A stretch of 64,000 bases of DNA, from the NCBI RefSeq assembly GCF_000506985.1, contig NZ_KI650979.1, positions 62,001 through 126,000 on the forward strand, given 5' to 3'. Source of the DNA: Advenella kashmirensis W13003 (GTDB taxonomy: Bacteria > Pseudomonadota > Gammaproteobacteria > Burkholderiales > Burkholderiaceae_B). Position 1 is the stretch's first letter; every line of letters begins with the position of its first letter. This document shows positions 9,962 through 19,921 of this stretch, in pieces. Made by a program: the position numbers and the translations under genes. The notes beneath the pieces are model-generated. The model worked only from the letters and a program-made list of their open reading frames with translations, was not told the DNA's origin and ran no database searches.

Positions 9962-10573
9962 ATGAGCATAGAATTTTTGCTGACTTCCCTGATCGTGGTT
10001 CTGTCACCGGGAACGGGCGTCATTATTACCGTGGGCGCTGGCCTCTCGCGTGGTCGACGCGCTGCTATCGTATCCGCATTCGGATGCACGCTGGGCATTT
10101 TGCCGCATATGTTTGCTGCAATCACAGGCCTGGCCGCGCTGCTGCACACCAGTGCCCTGGCGTTTGAAATCCTTCGATATGCCGGTGTCGTCTACCTTCT
10201 GTATATGGCGTTCATGACCCTGCGCGAACAGGGCACGCTCAAACTCCAGACCCATGCCGCACCCCGTTCAAACATCGAAGTTGTCCGGTCTGCCGTCCTG
10301 GTTAATCTTCTCAACCCGAAACTGTCTATTTTCTTTTTCGCTTTTCTGCCGCAATTTGTCGACCGGCAGATCAGCCACCCGCTGCCGGTCATGCTGGAAC
10401 TGTCGGGCGTGTTCATGGCAATGACATTCGTGGTATTCACCGGCTATGGAATGTTTGCAGCAGCGGTCCGGCATCATGTCATTTCCCGTCCTCAGGTTAT
10501 GACCTGGCTGCGCCGCAGCTTTGCCGCCGCCTTTGTGGCGCTGGGGATCAAACTCGCGCTGACCGAAAAGTAA
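9962..10573 (+). CDS. LysE/RhtB-family amino-acid exporter
   Basis: Small inner-membrane exporter, 203 aa, about six hydrophobic segments, the usual size for the family. The N-terminal segment LSPGTGVIITVGAGLSRGRR is the RhtB signature region and NLLNPKLSIFFFAFLPQFVD is the conserved central loop and helix. Substrates in the family are basic or neutral amino acids and homoserine lactones. The GlxA-type regulator of the sarcosine oxidase operon begins 24 bases downstream, so the two may be co-transcribed. Confidence 0.93.
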   Translation: MSIEFLLTSLIVVLSPGTGVIITVGAGLSRGRRAAIVSAFGCTLGILPHMFAAITGLAALLHTSALAFEILRYAGVVYLLYMAFMTLREQGTLKLQTHAAPRSNIEVVRSAVLVNLLNPKLSIFFFAFLPQFVDRQISHPLPVMLELSGVFMAMTFVVFTGYGMFAAAVRHHVISRPQVMTWLRRSFAAAFVALGIKLALTEK

Positions 10574-10597
10574 CAGACACGCAACCCAATTATCACC

Positions 10598-11671
10598 ATG
10601 CACCCAGAACCCAGGGGCGCGACACCCATTCGCTTCGGCTTTTTATTATTGCCGCACTTCACACTAACTGCCTTTTCCGGTTTGCTGGACGTACTGCGCC
10701 TGGCCGGGGATGAAGGTGACAACAGCCAACCGGTTCGTTGTTCATGGCAGGTGATAGACGAAACCCTGGCACTGGTACGCTCGTCCAGCGGCATTCAGGT
10801 TGTCCCGTCGGAAACGCTGGGCGATGCCGGCCGCTTTGATTACCTTATTGTGGTCGGTGGCCTGCTGCACACGGGCCTGTCGCTCAGCACGGCGCAAAAA
10901 GCATTTATTCGCCAGGCTGCGGCGCGGAACGTCAATCTTGTGGGCGTGTGCACCGGGGTTTTCGCCCTGATGCAGGCCGGCGTCATGGAAGGCCATCGTC
11001 TCTGCGTGAGCTGGTTTCACTATTGGGATTTCATCGAACAGTTCCCCCAGGCCGACCCCGATCTGATCGTCGCAGACCGCGTATACGTCAGTGATCGCGG
11101 ACGCATTACCTGTTCCGGCGGACGCGCGTCCATTGATGTCGCGGCGGATATTCTGAAGCGTCATATGGATGAAGCGATCGTTTACAAGGCTTTGCGAATC
11201 CTTCAGGTGGATGATGCCAGTCGGCATACTGCGCCGCAACCGCTGCCACCCGGTATCACCCCGGACACCCCGACCGTCGTGCGCAGAGCCATTCTGTTAA
11301 TGGAACAGCATGTTGGCCAGGCGCTCAGTATGGATGCGCTGGCCGGGAAATTGAATATTTCAGTGCGCCAACTGGAACGGCTTTTCAAAGAATCAACCGG
11401 CATGGGCCCACAGGCCTATTGCCGCCGGCTTCGCCTGCGCATGGCAGCGTGGATGCTGACGCACTCCGCCAAGTCCATCGCCGCGATCGCTTCATCCTGC
11501 GGCTTTGCCGATGCCTCCCATCTGGGTCGCGAATTCAAGGCTGTCTTCAACCTGTCTCCGGGACAATGGCGCAGCCGCGCCGGATCGCCGGCGACACTTC
11601 TGCCCGGACAATTTTCAGGACCGGCCGATTACATCAGCGAGGTTTTCCCGGGCCGCAAGGAGTTTTACTGA
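10598..11671 (+). CDS. GlxA-type transcription regulator (DJ-1/PfpI + AraC HTH)
   Basis: Regulator of 357 aa with an N-terminal class I glutamine amidotransferase-like (DJ-1/PfpI) ligand domain (about 12-190; nucleophile-elbow-like GVCTGVFALMQAG) and a C-terminal AraC DNA-binding domain (about 230-325; LNISVRQLERLFKESTG). GbdR and related regulators of glycine betaine, carnitine and sarcosine catabolism have this architecture. It lies 150 bases upstream of soxB in the same direction, so it is the probable activator of soxBDAG, with a methylated glycine as effector. This role is inferred from position and family. Confidence 0.9.
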   Translation: MHPEPRGATPIRFGFLLLPHFTLTAFSGLLDVLRLAGDEGDNSQPVRCSWQVIDETLALVRSSSGIQVVPSETLGDAGRFDYLIVVGGLLHTGLSLSTAQKAFIRQAAARNVNLVGVCTGVFALMQAGVMEGHRLCVSWFHYWDFIEQFPQADPDLIVADRVYVSDRGRITCSGGRASIDVAADILKRHMDEAIVYKALRILQVDDASRHTAPQPLPPGITPDTPTVVRRAILLMEQHVGQALSMDALAGKLNISVRQLERLFKESTGMGPQAYCRRLRLRMAAWMLTHSAKSIAAIASSCGFADASHLGREFKAVFNLSPGQWRSRAGSPATLLPGQFSGPADYISEVFPGRKEFY

Positions 11672-11821
11672 TCCGCCGAGCAGATCCGGCCTTTCGCCCA
11701 TGGCGTAATTATTCCAGTCAATGGGCGTAAATATTCTAGCTGCGCCTGGGCCGATTTGCTCTACTTGCAATGATTGCGTCTCACGCACGAGCGCATGACA
11801 CGATTGCAAAAAGAGGACCTC

Positions 11822-13069
11822 ATGCGCAACCGATATTCCCTGTTCAGTCTGGTTCGAAACGGGCTGAGCCATAATGAAAAATGGGGCCGTGCCTGGCACA
11901 GCCCCGAACCCAAACGCGAATACGATGTCGTAATCGTGGGCGCAGGCGGCCATGGCCTGGCCACGGCCTATTACCTGGCGAAGATCCATGGCATACGCAA
12001 TATTGCCGTGGTAGAAAAAGGCTGGCTGGGCGGCGGCAATACCGCCCGCAATACGACCATCGTCCGTTCGAACTATCTGTGGGATGAATCGGCTCAGCTT
12101 TATGAAAAAGCCATGCAGTTATGGGAAGGATTGTCCCGGGACCTGAACTATAACGTGATGTTCAGCCAGCGCGGTGTGATGAACCTGGCCCACACCCTGC
12201 AAGAGGTACGTGATACGCAGCGACGCATCAATGCCAATCTGTACAACGGTGTAGACGGTGAATGGCTCTCGCGCGAACAGATACGGCAACAGGTGCCGCT
12301 CATTAATCTGGACAGTCGCTATCCCGTGCTGGGCGCCTCGTTCCAGCGCCGTGGCGGTGTGGCCCGGCACGATGCCGTCGCCTGGGGTTTTGCGCGCGCA
12401 GCAGACCAACTGGGTGTCGATATCATCCAGAACTGCCCGGTCACGCATATCAGAAAAAAAGACGGTGCAATCGAAGGGGTAGATACAGGCAAGGGATTTA
12501 TCAGGGCAAAAAAAGTCGCGGTCGTGGCTGCCGGCCATTCAAGTGTGATCGCCGATATGGCCGGCATTCGCCTGCCGCTGGAAAGCCACCCGCTGCAGGC
12601 GTTGGTCTCCGAACCGGTAAAACCGGCAATCAATACCGTCATTATGTCAAACGCCGTGCATGCCTATATCAGCCAGTCGGACAAAGGCGATCTGGTCATC
12701 GGCGCAGGGATTGACCAATATACGGGCTACGGCCAGCGCGGCAGCTTCCAGAGCATTGAGCACACTCTGCAGGCCATCGTGGAAATGTTCCCGAGTCTGA
12801 GCCGGGTACGCATGAACCGCCAATGGGGTGGCATCGTGGATATCTGCCCCGATGCCTGCCCCATCATTTCCAAAACAGCCATCAAGGGGCTGTATTTCAA
12901 TTGTGGCTGGGGCACCGGCGGTTTCAAGGCCACGCCGGGATCGGGCTGGGTGTTCGCCCACACCATTGCCAATGACGAACCCCATCCATTGAATGCACCC
13001 TTTTCTATCGACCGGTTCTATACCGGTCATCTGATTGACGAACACGGCGCGGCAGCGGTTGCGCACTAG
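11822..13069 (+). CDS. soxB: Sarcosine oxidase beta subunit
   Basis: FAD/FMN subunit of heterotetrameric sarcosine oxidase, 415 aa, which oxidises sarcosine to glycine with transfer of the methyl carbon to tetrahydrofolate and formation of H2O2. The start at 822 is chosen because the protein then begins [20 protein letters not shown], the family N-terminus, after a GAGG-containing ribosome site; the frame is open from 11774. The dinucleotide-binding motif [18 protein letters not shown] lies at about 37-54. The segment [14 protein letters not shown] (about 176-188) contains the histidine that carries covalent FMN in characterised enzymes. First gene of soxBDAG. Confidence 0.97.
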   Translation: MRNRYSLFSLVRNGLSHNEKWGRAWHSPEPKREYDVVIVGAGGHGLATAYYLAKIHGIRNIAVVEKGWLGGGNTARNTTIVRSNYLWDESAQLYEKAMQLWEGLSRDLNYNVMFSQRGVMNLAHTLQEVRDTQRRINANLYNGVDGEWLSREQIRQQVPLINLDSRYPVLGASFQRRGGVARHDAVAWGFARAADQLGVDIIQNCPVTHIRKKDGAIEGVDTGKGFIRAKKVAVVAAGHSSVIADMAGIRLPLESHPLQALVSEPVKPAINTVIMSNAVHAYISQSDKGDLVIGAGIDQYTGYGQRGSFQSIEHTLQAIVEMFPSLSRVRMNRQWGGIVDICPDACPIISKTAIKGLYFNCGWGTGGFKATPGSGWVFAHTIANDEPHPLNAPFSIDRFYTGHLIDEHGAAAVAH

Positions 13070-13079
13070 GACCCGAATC

Positions 13080-13358
13080 ATGCTTGTAATACGATGCCCA
13101 TGGTGCGGCGAGCGCGCCGAAAGCGAATTCAATTATGGTGGCGAGGCTGGGATTGCGCGCCCTGCCCACCCCGAGCAGCTGTCCGATGAACAGTGGGGCG
13201 ACTATCTGTTCATGCGCAAAAACCCGTTGGGCCTGCACCATGAGCAATGGGTACACACCCACGGCTGCAGGCGCTGGTTCGTGGCACAGCGCGATACGCG
13301 CAGCTACGCCTTCACCTCCACCGAACCGCTGAGAGCGACAGACAAGGAACAGGCATGA
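13080..13358 (+). CDS. soxD: Sarcosine oxidase delta subunit
   Basis: Small zinc-binding subunit of the heterotetramer, 92 aa. I use ATG 13080 because the family begins MLxIRCPWCGER; the frame is open from 13035. Zinc ligands are visible as Cys6 and Cys9 in CPWCG, with a second pair in the HTHGCRRWF segment (His59 or His61, and Cys63), matching the known 3Cys-1His set. The gene starts 10 bases after soxB and overlaps soxA by four bases (ATGA), so the chain is translationally coupled. Confidence 0.96.
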   Translation: MLVIRCPWCGERAESEFNYGGEAGIARPAHPEQLSDEQWGDYLFMRKNPLGLHHEQWVHTHGCRRWFVAQRDTRSYAFTSTEPLRATDKEQA

Positions 13359-16354
13359 GCCAGACCCATCGCCTGCCACAAGGCGGCCAGATCAATCGCA
13401 GCGCCCCCCTGCACTTTGAGTTCAACGGCAGACAGTACCAGGGCTACGCGGGCGATACCCTGGCCTCAGCATTAATTGCAAATGGCATACACTTTGTGGC
13501 ACGCAGCTTCAAGTACCACAGGCCGCGCGGCATCATGACCGCGGGGGTGGAAGAACCCAATGCCATCGTCCAGCTGGAAACCGGCGCCTATACCGTTCCC
13601 AATGTACGTGCTACGGAAATTGAACTCTATGACGGATTACGCGCCAGCAGTGTCAATGCCAGACCTGATCTCGAACATGACCGGCTCGCATTCATGCAGC
13701 GCCTGGCGCGCTTCATCCCTGCTGGTTTCTATTACAAAACCTTTATGTGGCCCCGCCGCTGGTGGGGCAAATATGAAGAATATATCCGGGACACGGCCGG
13801 ACTGGGAACCGTTCCCGAACAGACTGACCCCGATCGTTACGACAAAATCCATGCGCATTGCGATGTCCTGGTGATCGGCGCCGGTCCGGCAGGCCTGGCC
13901 GCTGCCCACCAGGCCGGCCAACACGGTGCCCGGGTGATTCTGGTGGACGACCAGTCGACACCCGGCGGCAGTTTGCGCCATTGCGCAGCCACCATCAACG
14001 GAATGAATGGCGCACAATGGGTCGCCCAAATGACGCAGCAACTGAACGCCATGCCGGAAATGCGAGTCCTGCTGCGCACCAGCGCGTTCGGATATCAGGA
14101 TCACAATCTTGTCACCGCATGCGAACGCCTGACCGATCACCTGCCGCTGACGCAACGCCGCGGCCCACGCGAACGCTTATGGAAAATCCGCGCCGGGCAT
14201 GTCATTCTGGCTACCGGTGCACACGAACGTCCCGTCGCTTTCGGCAATAACGATTTACCGGGAATTTTGCTGGCGTCGGCCGTCAGTGCCTACATCTGCC
14301 GGTTTGGCGTCCTGCCCGGCCGCCGCGCCGTGGTCTTCACTAACAACGACGACGCCTACCAAACCGCACTTGACCTGTACCGGCATGGCGCGCACGTCAC
14401 CATTGTCGATTCGCGCACAGACAGCGACGGCGAACTTCCCAAACAGGCGATCGACCTCGGCATACCGATACACCGGCAAACGCTCGTGAGTCACGCCAAT
14501 GGCAGACGACATATCACCAGTGTGATCTTGCACAAGAACGACAGCGAGACCGTTCAGGCGGCGCAGACCGAACTCGATTGCGACCTGCTGGCCGTGTCGG
14601 GGGGTTGGAATCCCGTGGTGCATTTGTACGCGCAATCGGGTGGCAAGCCACGCTGGTGCGATATACGCGCGTGCTTTGTACCGGACGATATCGTTCAGCC
14701 ACAAACCAGTATTGGCGCGGCCAATGGAGAGTTTGACCTGCGCAATGCCCTGCGCGAGGGGACACATGCAGGCCAGAACGCGGCGCGCATGTCTGACGAC
14801 AAGCTGGTTTCAACGCCAGTCTGGGATACCCCGTCAGCGCGTACCGGCCGCCTGGAGCCGCTATGGCTAACAGCAAAGGGCAAGGACATCACTCGCGGCC
14901 CCAAGCAATTCATCGACTTCCAGAACGATGTTTCCGCAGCCGACATCCATCTGGCGGTTCGCGAAGGCTATCATTCAGTGGAGCATGTCAAACGCTATAC
15001 CGCCATGGGGTTTGGAACGGACCAGGGCAAACTGGGCAATATCAATGGCATGGCCGTGCTCGCCGAAGCGCTGCACCAGAGCATTGAGGAGACCGGCACG
15101 ACGACGTTCCGGCCCAATTACACACCGGTCACGTTCGGTGCGATTGCAGGCAGAGAACTTGGCGATTATTTCGATCCCATCCGCAAGACCTGCCTGCACG
15201 AATGGCATGTTGCGCATGGAGCGGTCTTTGAAGATGTCGGTCACTGGAAACGCGCCCGCTACTATCCACTGGCCGGCGAGCAAATGGACGCCGCCGTGGC
15301 GCGTGAATGCCTCGCGGTACGCCAGCGCGTCGGCCTGCTCGATTACAGCACTCTGGGCAAAATCGATGTGCGCGGTCCCGATGCGGCTACCTTCCTGAAC
15401 CGCATCTATACCAATGCCTGGACCAGACTCGAACCCGGTCGCTGCCGCTATGGTCTCATGCTGGACGAGAACGGCATGATTCTGGACGATGGCGTCAATC
15501 TGCGCCTGGCCGAGCAGCACTTTCTGGTCTCCACCACGACAAGCGGAGCGGCCAAAGTGCTGAGCTGGATGGAACGATGGCTACAGACCGAATGGCCCGA
15601 TCTGAAGGTCTACCTGACTTCGCTGACGGATCAATACGCTACCGCCACGATTGCCGGACCGTGCGCCCGTAAGACGCTGCAAAAAGTCTGTCACGACATT
15701 GATCTGGCCAATGACGCCTTCCCGTTCATGAGTTTCAGGCAAGGCAGTATCGACGGCGTTAAGGTGCGCATCCTGCGGGTCAGCTTCTCGGGTGAATTGT
15801 CGTACGAAGTCTATATGCCGGCCAATCACGGCCGTCATATCTGGGAAACGCTGATGGAAGCCGGAAAGGAATACGGCATCACACCCTATGGCACGGAAGC
15901 CATGCACGTGTTGCGTGCGGAAAAGGGTTTTATTATCGTGGGACAGGACACCGACGGTTCGGTCACGCCGATGGACCTGGGCATGGCCGGCATGGTCGCC
16001 AAATCCAAGGATTTCCTGGGCAAGCGATCGCTTTCACGCAGCGACACGGCCGGGCCGAACCGCAAGCAGTTTGTCGGGTTGAGATCGCTGGACAACACCA
16101 GCGTACTGCCGGAAGGCGCCGCCATTCTCAACGAACCCGCCAGACCGGGGATCGCCCCCCTGCAGGGCCATGTGACATCCAGCTATTTCAGCCCAACGCT
16201 GCAACAGCCTATCGCACTTGCCATGATCAGAAACGGACTGTCGCGCTTAGATCAGATCATGACGATCGCCCTGCCCGATGGCAGCTTTACCCAGGCTCGC
16301 ATCTGCAGCCCGGTTTTCTATGACGTTGAGGGAACACGCCAGCATGTTGAATGA
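13355..16354 (+). CDS. soxA: Sarcosine oxidase alpha subunit
   Basis: Large subunit, 999 aa, which binds NAD+ and tetrahydrofolate. ATG 13355 overlaps the soxD stop as ATGA; the frame is open from 13247 but inside soxD. An N-terminal ferredoxin-like fold without cluster cysteines comes first (about 20-110; FVARSFKYHRPRGIMTAG), then a pyridine-nucleotide oxidoreductase part (about 165-560; DVLVIGAGPAGLAAAHQAG), and a C-terminal GcvT-like aminomethyltransferase region (about 610-995; GLLDYSTLGKIDVRGPDAA). The GcvT part delivers the methylene group to tetrahydrofolate. The soxG gene begins inside its last codons. Confidence 0.97.
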   Translation: MSQTHRLPQGGQINRSAPLHFEFNGRQYQGYAGDTLASALIANGIHFVARSFKYHRPRGIMTAGVEEPNAIVQLETGAYTVPNVRATEIELYDGLRASSVNARPDLEHDRLAFMQRLARFIPAGFYYKTFMWPRRWWGKYEEYIRDTAGLGTVPEQTDPDRYDKIHAHCDVLVIGAGPAGLAAAHQAGQHGARVILVDDQSTPGGSLRHCAATINGMNGAQWVAQMTQQLNAMPEMRVLLRTSAFGYQDHNLVTACERLTDHLPLTQRRGPRERLWKIRAGHVILATGAHERPVAFGNNDLPGILLASAVSAYICRFGVLPGRRAVVFTNNDDAYQTALDLYRHGAHVTIVDSRTDSDGELPKQAIDLGIPIHRQTLVSHANGRRHITSVILHKNDSETVQAAQTELDCDLLAVSGGWNPVVHLYAQSGGKPRWCDIRACFVPDDIVQPQTSIGAANGEFDLRNALREGTHAGQNAARMSDDKLVSTPVWDTPSARTGRLEPLWLTAKGKDITRGPKQFIDFQNDVSAADIHLAVREGYHSVEHVKRYTAMGFGTDQGKLGNINGMAVLAEALHQSIEETGTTTFRPNYTPVTFGAIAGRELGDYFDPIRKTCLHEWHVAHGAVFEDVGHWKRARYYPLAGEQMDAAVARECLAVRQRVGLLDYSTLGKIDVRGPDAATFLNRIYTNAWTRLEPGRCRYGLMLDENGMILDDGVNLRLAEQHFLVSTTTSGAAKVLSWMERWLQTEWPDLKVYLTSLTDQYATATIAGPCARKTLQKVCHDIDLANDAFPFMSFRQGSIDGVKVRILRVSFSGELSYEVYMPANHGRHIWETLMEAGKEYGITPYGTEAMHVLRAEKGFIIVGQDTDGSVTPMDLGMAGMVAKSKDFLGKRSLSRSDTAGPNRKQFVGLRSLDNTSVLPEGAAILNEPARPGIAPLQGHVTSSYFSPTLQQPIALAMIRNGLSRLDQIMTIALPDGSFTQARICSPVFYDVEGTRQHVE

Positions 16355-16961
16355 AATTAAGCCACACACTGCACTGGCAGGCATGAACGAAGGCGACCAT
16401 GCCTTTACCTATGGCTCGGCGCAGACTGTACAACTGACGGAACGCCCCTTGGTGGCGCTTCTCAATGTTCGCGGCAGCCCTGACGATGCCGCCTTTGTCT
16501 CAATAATTCGCAATACAACAGGTATCACGCTGCCGATTTGCCCCAATACCACGGCAGAAAGCGATACACATTGTGCCTTATGGCTGGCGCCAGATGAGTG
16601 GCTGCTACGTGCAAAGCGCCTTGCACCGGACGATCTTGCATCTCGTCTGGAACACGCGCTGAGCGGTATTTTTTCGGCCATAACCGACCAGAGCAGCGCC
16701 TATTGTGTTCTGCACCTTCGGGGACCGAAGACGCGCGAGCTGCTGGCAAAGGGGTGTCCGCTGGACCTGCACCCACGTGTCTTCGGTGCCGGTCGGTGCG
16801 CCCAGAGCCATTATTTCAAAACCACGTTTCTGCTGCGATGCCTGGACAGCACAGAAGGCGGCACGTGGGAATTTATCGTGCGCCGCAGTTTCGCGGACTA
16901 TGCAGTGCGAATGCTGATGGACGGGATGTGGGAATACTCCCTGGATGCAATCCGACCCTGA
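16344..16961 (+). CDS. soxG: Sarcosine oxidase gamma subunit
   Basis: Fourth subunit of sarcosine oxidase, 205 aa, related to the GcvT/YgfZ fold. Start ATG 16344 lies 11 bases before the end of soxA, which indicates translational coupling; the frame is open from 16278. The segments LWLAPDEWLLRAK and LRGPKTRELLAKGCPLDLHP are typical of SoxG. It is the last gene of soxBDAG and is convergent with a GntR regulator gene 29 bases away. No folD, purU or glyA, which often accompany sox operons, follows it. Confidence 0.94.
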   Translation: MLNEIKPHTALAGMNEGDHAFTYGSAQTVQLTERPLVALLNVRGSPDDAAFVSIIRNTTGITLPICPNTTAESDTHCALWLAPDEWLLRAKRLAPDDLASRLEHALSGIFSAITDQSSAYCVLHLRGPKTRELLAKGCPLDLHPRVFGAGRCAQSHYFKTTFLLRCLDSTEGGTWEFIVRRSFADYAVRMLMDGMWEYSLDAIRP

Positions 16962-16990
16962 GAGACGTTCCGAACATCATCACTCGTTGG

Positions 16991-17725
16991 TCAAATGCCC
17001 GCTGCAGCCGCCAGGTACGGTATGCCAAAAAGATTTTTCTCTATCTGCTGCAAATGTTCCAGCAGTCGCTGCCTGGCCAAAGCGGCGTCTCTGTCTGTCA
17101 AAGCCTCGACGATGGCTCGATGCTGAACCTCATAGCTGCGACGATTCTCCGGCGTCAGAGAATTGCGTTTCAGGCGTCCCCACTCGCCCTGGGCGCGCAC
17201 CTGATTCGTCAGATTCAGTATCTGCACAAAAAAGGAATTATGCGTTGCATGGGCCAACGCCTTATGCAACTGCTCGTCCCAGTGCTCGAATTCTTCGATC
17301 GTTTGCGCTGCCTCTGAACGATGCAGGCATTCGGTCAGGCGCTGAAAATCGGCCACGGTGGCGTTCTGGACAATCAGACCCGGCATCAGTGGTTCGATCA
17401 ATTGTCGGGCCACCATCAATTCTGCCGGACTGGTACTGATGGCCGAAACCTGATCTTTGGGGTCGGGGTCGGCCAGTAGCGCGGCACGATCCGTCACAAA
17501 GGTTCCACTGCCTATACTCTGGCTGATCAGCCCCTGCTCCCGAAAGAGCGCCAGCACACGCCTGACGGCACCGCGGGAAATAGCAAAACGCTCACTTAAC
17601 TCCCGCTCCGGCGGCAACTTCATCCCTGCCTTGAGCTTACCGTCGACAATTTCAGTCGACAGATAATCGGCCAGTTTCCTCCCGCCTTGCAGCCTGATCT
17701 GCTCACTGATATTGATTCTGTCCAT
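16991..17725 (-). CDS. GntR-family regulator, FadR/FCD type
   Basis: Transcription regulator of 244 aa with an N-terminal winged helix (about 15-80; PPERELSERFAISRGAVRRV) and a C-terminal FCD effector domain. Likely metal-binding residues lie in EHWDEQLHKALAHATHN and EVQHRAIVEAL. I start it at 17725 because GGAGCAC precedes that ATG at good spacing; the frame is open to 17782 without a site. It is divergent from the fumarylacetoacetase-family gene (17850) and probably controls that gene and the Bug gene after it. The effector is likely an organic acid. Confidence 0.9.
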   Translation of the reverse strand: MDRINISEQIRLQGGRKLADYLSTEIVDGKLKAGMKLPPERELSERFAISRGAVRRVLALFREQGLISQSIGSGTFVTDRAALLADPDPKDQVSAISTSPAELMVARQLIEPLMPGLIVQNATVADFQRLTECLHRSEAAQTIEEFEHWDEQLHKALAHATHNSFFVQILNLTNQVRAQGEWGRLKRNSLTPENRRSYEVQHRAIVEALTDRDAALARQRLLEHLQQIEKNLFGIPYLAAAAGI

Positions 17726-17849
17726 CGTGTGCTCCGTTACTTGTATTTTCCGAAGAAAAGTAGGCCCGGACAAAAAGCCCAATATAAGCCCATTTTGGTA
17801 TATTTGTTATGGTAGATTAACATTTTATGCAACCAATCACTCCCTGAAA

Positions 17850-18719
17850 ATGAAATTTGCGACACTCAAATATCAAGATATTATTCGCCCGTGCCTGATA
17901 GATTCCGATAAAGAACAATTCTGGCCACTCGCTGATCTGATCAAAGAATTCAATGGCGATATGAACCAATTGGTATTGGAATACTCGCAGCTGAGCGCCC
18001 ATCTCGCTCCCGACGCCCAGGGAAGGCCACTTGTCGAGGCGACCATTCTGGCTCCCATCCCACGCCCTCGCCGCAATATTTTTTGCGTCGGTCGCAATTA
18101 TCACGCCCATGCGAAAGAGCTTTCAGAGACGGTGTTCAGGGACAGCAACAAAAAAACCGATTCATGGCCTATTGTATTCACCAAAGTACCGGAATGCGTC
18201 GTCGGACCGAATGATCAGGTGACGTTGCCAGCAGATATCTCATCACAAATTGACTATGAAGCGGAACTGGCGCTGATCATTGGCAAGGAAGGAAAAAACA
18301 TTTCGCGTGAAAACGCGCTTTCCCATGTATTCGGCTATACGATCGTCAATGACGTGACGGCACGTGATGTGCAAATGCGTCACCAGCAATGGGATCTGGG
18401 CAAATCATTTGATACGTTCTGCCCGATGGGGCCATGGATTGTCACCGCCGACGAACTCGATGCCACCAACACGCAGGTCCGTTGCTGGGTCAACGATCAA
18501 TTGCGCCAGGAAGCCTCTACAACAGATCTGATATTCGATTTGCCCTCGCTCATTGAAACCTGCTCGCGCGGCATCACGCTGTATCCTGGCGACATCATCG
18601 CTACCGGCACGCCAGCCGGAGTGGGCATGGGCATGACACCGCCACAGTATTTGCGCAGTGGTGATACCGTCCGGATCGAGATTGACGGCATCGGCACGTT
18701 GAGCAATCGCTTTGCCTGA
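17850..18719 (+). CDS. Fumarylacetoacetate hydrolase-family protein
   Basis: Metal-dependent C-C hydrolase, decarboxylase or isomerase, 289 aa. The FAH catalytic domain starts near residue 75 (NIFCVGRNYHAHAKEL), with the Mg/Mn ligands Glu137, Glu139 and Asp168 in DYEAELALIIG and IVNDVTARD. The C-terminal part has the GDIIATGTPAGVGMG signature. Members split acylpyruvates or act on homoprotocatechuate-type ring-cleavage products. ATG 17850 gives the family-like start; the frame is open from 17712 inside the divergent promoter region. A Bug receptor follows and a GntR regulator is divergent, suggesting a small catabolic unit for an organic acid of unknown identity. Confidence 0.88.
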   Translation: MKFATLKYQDIIRPCLIDSDKEQFWPLADLIKEFNGDMNQLVLEYSQLSAHLAPDAQGRPLVEATILAPIPRPRRNIFCVGRNYHAHAKELSETVFRDSNKKTDSWPIVFTKVPECVVGPNDQVTLPADISSQIDYEAELALIIGKEGKNISRENALSHVFGYTIVNDVTARDVQMRHQQWDLGKSFDTFCPMGPWIVTADELDATNTQVRCWVNDQLRQEASTTDLIFDLPSLIETCSRGITLYPGDIIATGTPAGVGMGMTPPQYLRSGDTVRIEIDGIGTLSNRFA

Positions 18720-18866
18720 TCTGCTTTCATCCAGACAAACCGTATAAAAGCAAAAGGCAATCAACACGACAGACCTCAGTACACAATAACAAAACAGCAC
18801 ACATAAATAAAATACGCGACAAAACCAGACATCACAGTCGCAATACCTCATGGAGGAGACATCATC

Positions 18867-19874
18867 ATGACAACAAAAGGCAACTACATATTGTCGACAC
18901 CCCCCCCGGCAGTCCGTCGATTGAAATTCGCCATGCTGGCGCTAGCGCTTGCCACCTCATCCCAGGTACTGGCACAGTATCCGGAGCGTCCCATCACAAT
19001 GATTGTGCCCTTCCCACCGGGCGGTGTCGCCGATACAGTCGCCCGGCCGGTGGCAGATGCCATGTCAAAAGAGCTCGGGAAATCAGTTGTCATCGAAAAC
19101 AAAGGCGGAGCCGGTGGGGCAATTGGGATTGGCGCGTCGGCTCATGCCAAACCAGATGGCTATACCATTCTCTTTAGCCTGTCTTCCATTTCCATTTTGC
19201 CGGAAGCCGACAAAATTCTGGGCAGAGCGCCGGCCTATCAACTGGACCAGTTCAAGCCAATCGCCCGTATTACAGCCGATCCCACCGTTCTGGTGGTCAG
19301 GGAAGATGCGCCCTGGAAAACTGCAAAAGAATTCATCGAAGCCGCAAAAAAGAATCCGCAAAGCATTACCTATGGAAGCTCGGGATTGTACGGCACCATG
19401 CATGTTCCCATGGAAATCCTGGCTCATGCCGCCGGCATCTCCATGTCACATATTCCTTACACCGGAGCGGGACCGGCTGTTGCCGGTCTGCTGGGAAATC
19501 ATGTTCAAGCGCTGGCAACGGGACCCGCAAGCGTGATTGGGCAGGTCAAAGCGGGAAAAGTGCGGGCATTGGCCCATTGGGGAGACAAACCCATTGCGTC
19601 CATGCCCGAGGTACCCAGTCTGAAATCCCTGGGTTATGATGCGACGTTCATTCAATGGTCAGGCATATTCGTACCCGCCAGCACACCGGCGCAAGCCATA
19701 GACAGGCTCAAGAGCGGCGTGGACAAGCTCGCTGCCGATCCTGCCTTTGCCAAAACCATCGGTAACACAGGCAGCCCGCTGGACTACCTGTCCGCCGATG
19801 CCTTTGCCGATTACTGGAAAAAAGACGCCGAAAGTATGGCGGCGACTGTGCAGAAAATGGGCAAGATTGAATAA
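18867..19874 (+). CDS. Bug/TctC-family periplasmic solute receptor (1 of 6)
   Basis: Periplasmic binding protein of the tripartite tricarboxylate type, 335 aa. A GGAGGAG site at 18852-18858 fixes ATG 18867. The signal peptide is long, with a hydrophobic core ending in SSQVLA and mature sequence starting near QYPERPITMIVPFPPGG. The Bug hallmarks are present: VIENKGGAGGAIG, the AKPDGYT loop and HIPYTGAGPAVAGLLG. Bug proteins bind carboxylates such as citrate, glutamate, aspartate and aromatic acids. No TctA/TctB membrane genes are nearby. It follows the FAH-family gene by 147 bases and may deliver or sense the substrate of that pathway. Confidence 0.93.
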   Translation: MTTKGNYILSTPPPAVRRLKFAMLALALATSSQVLAQYPERPITMIVPFPPGGVADTVARPVADAMSKELGKSVVIENKGGAGGAIGIGASAHAKPDGYTILFSLSSISILPEADKILGRAPAYQLDQFKPIARITADPTVLVVREDAPWKTAKEFIEAAKKNPQSITYGSSGLYGTMHVPMEILAHAAGISMSHIPYTGAGPAVAGLLGNHVQALATGPASVIGQVKAGKVRALAHWGDKPIASMPEVPSLKSLGYDATFIQWSGIFVPASTPAQAIDRLKSGVDKLAADPAFAKTIGNTGSPLDYLSADAFADYWKKDAESMAATVQKMGKIE

Positions 19875-19921
19875 GGCGGCGATTCTGACTGCGGATTGAT
19901 ACGCCGGCATCGGATGATACG

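Noticed and set aside
16598-17317. Open frame of 239 codons across soxG and the GntR gene
   Set aside because: It overlaps soxG in another frame and runs antisense to the GntR gene; no start site or family motif.
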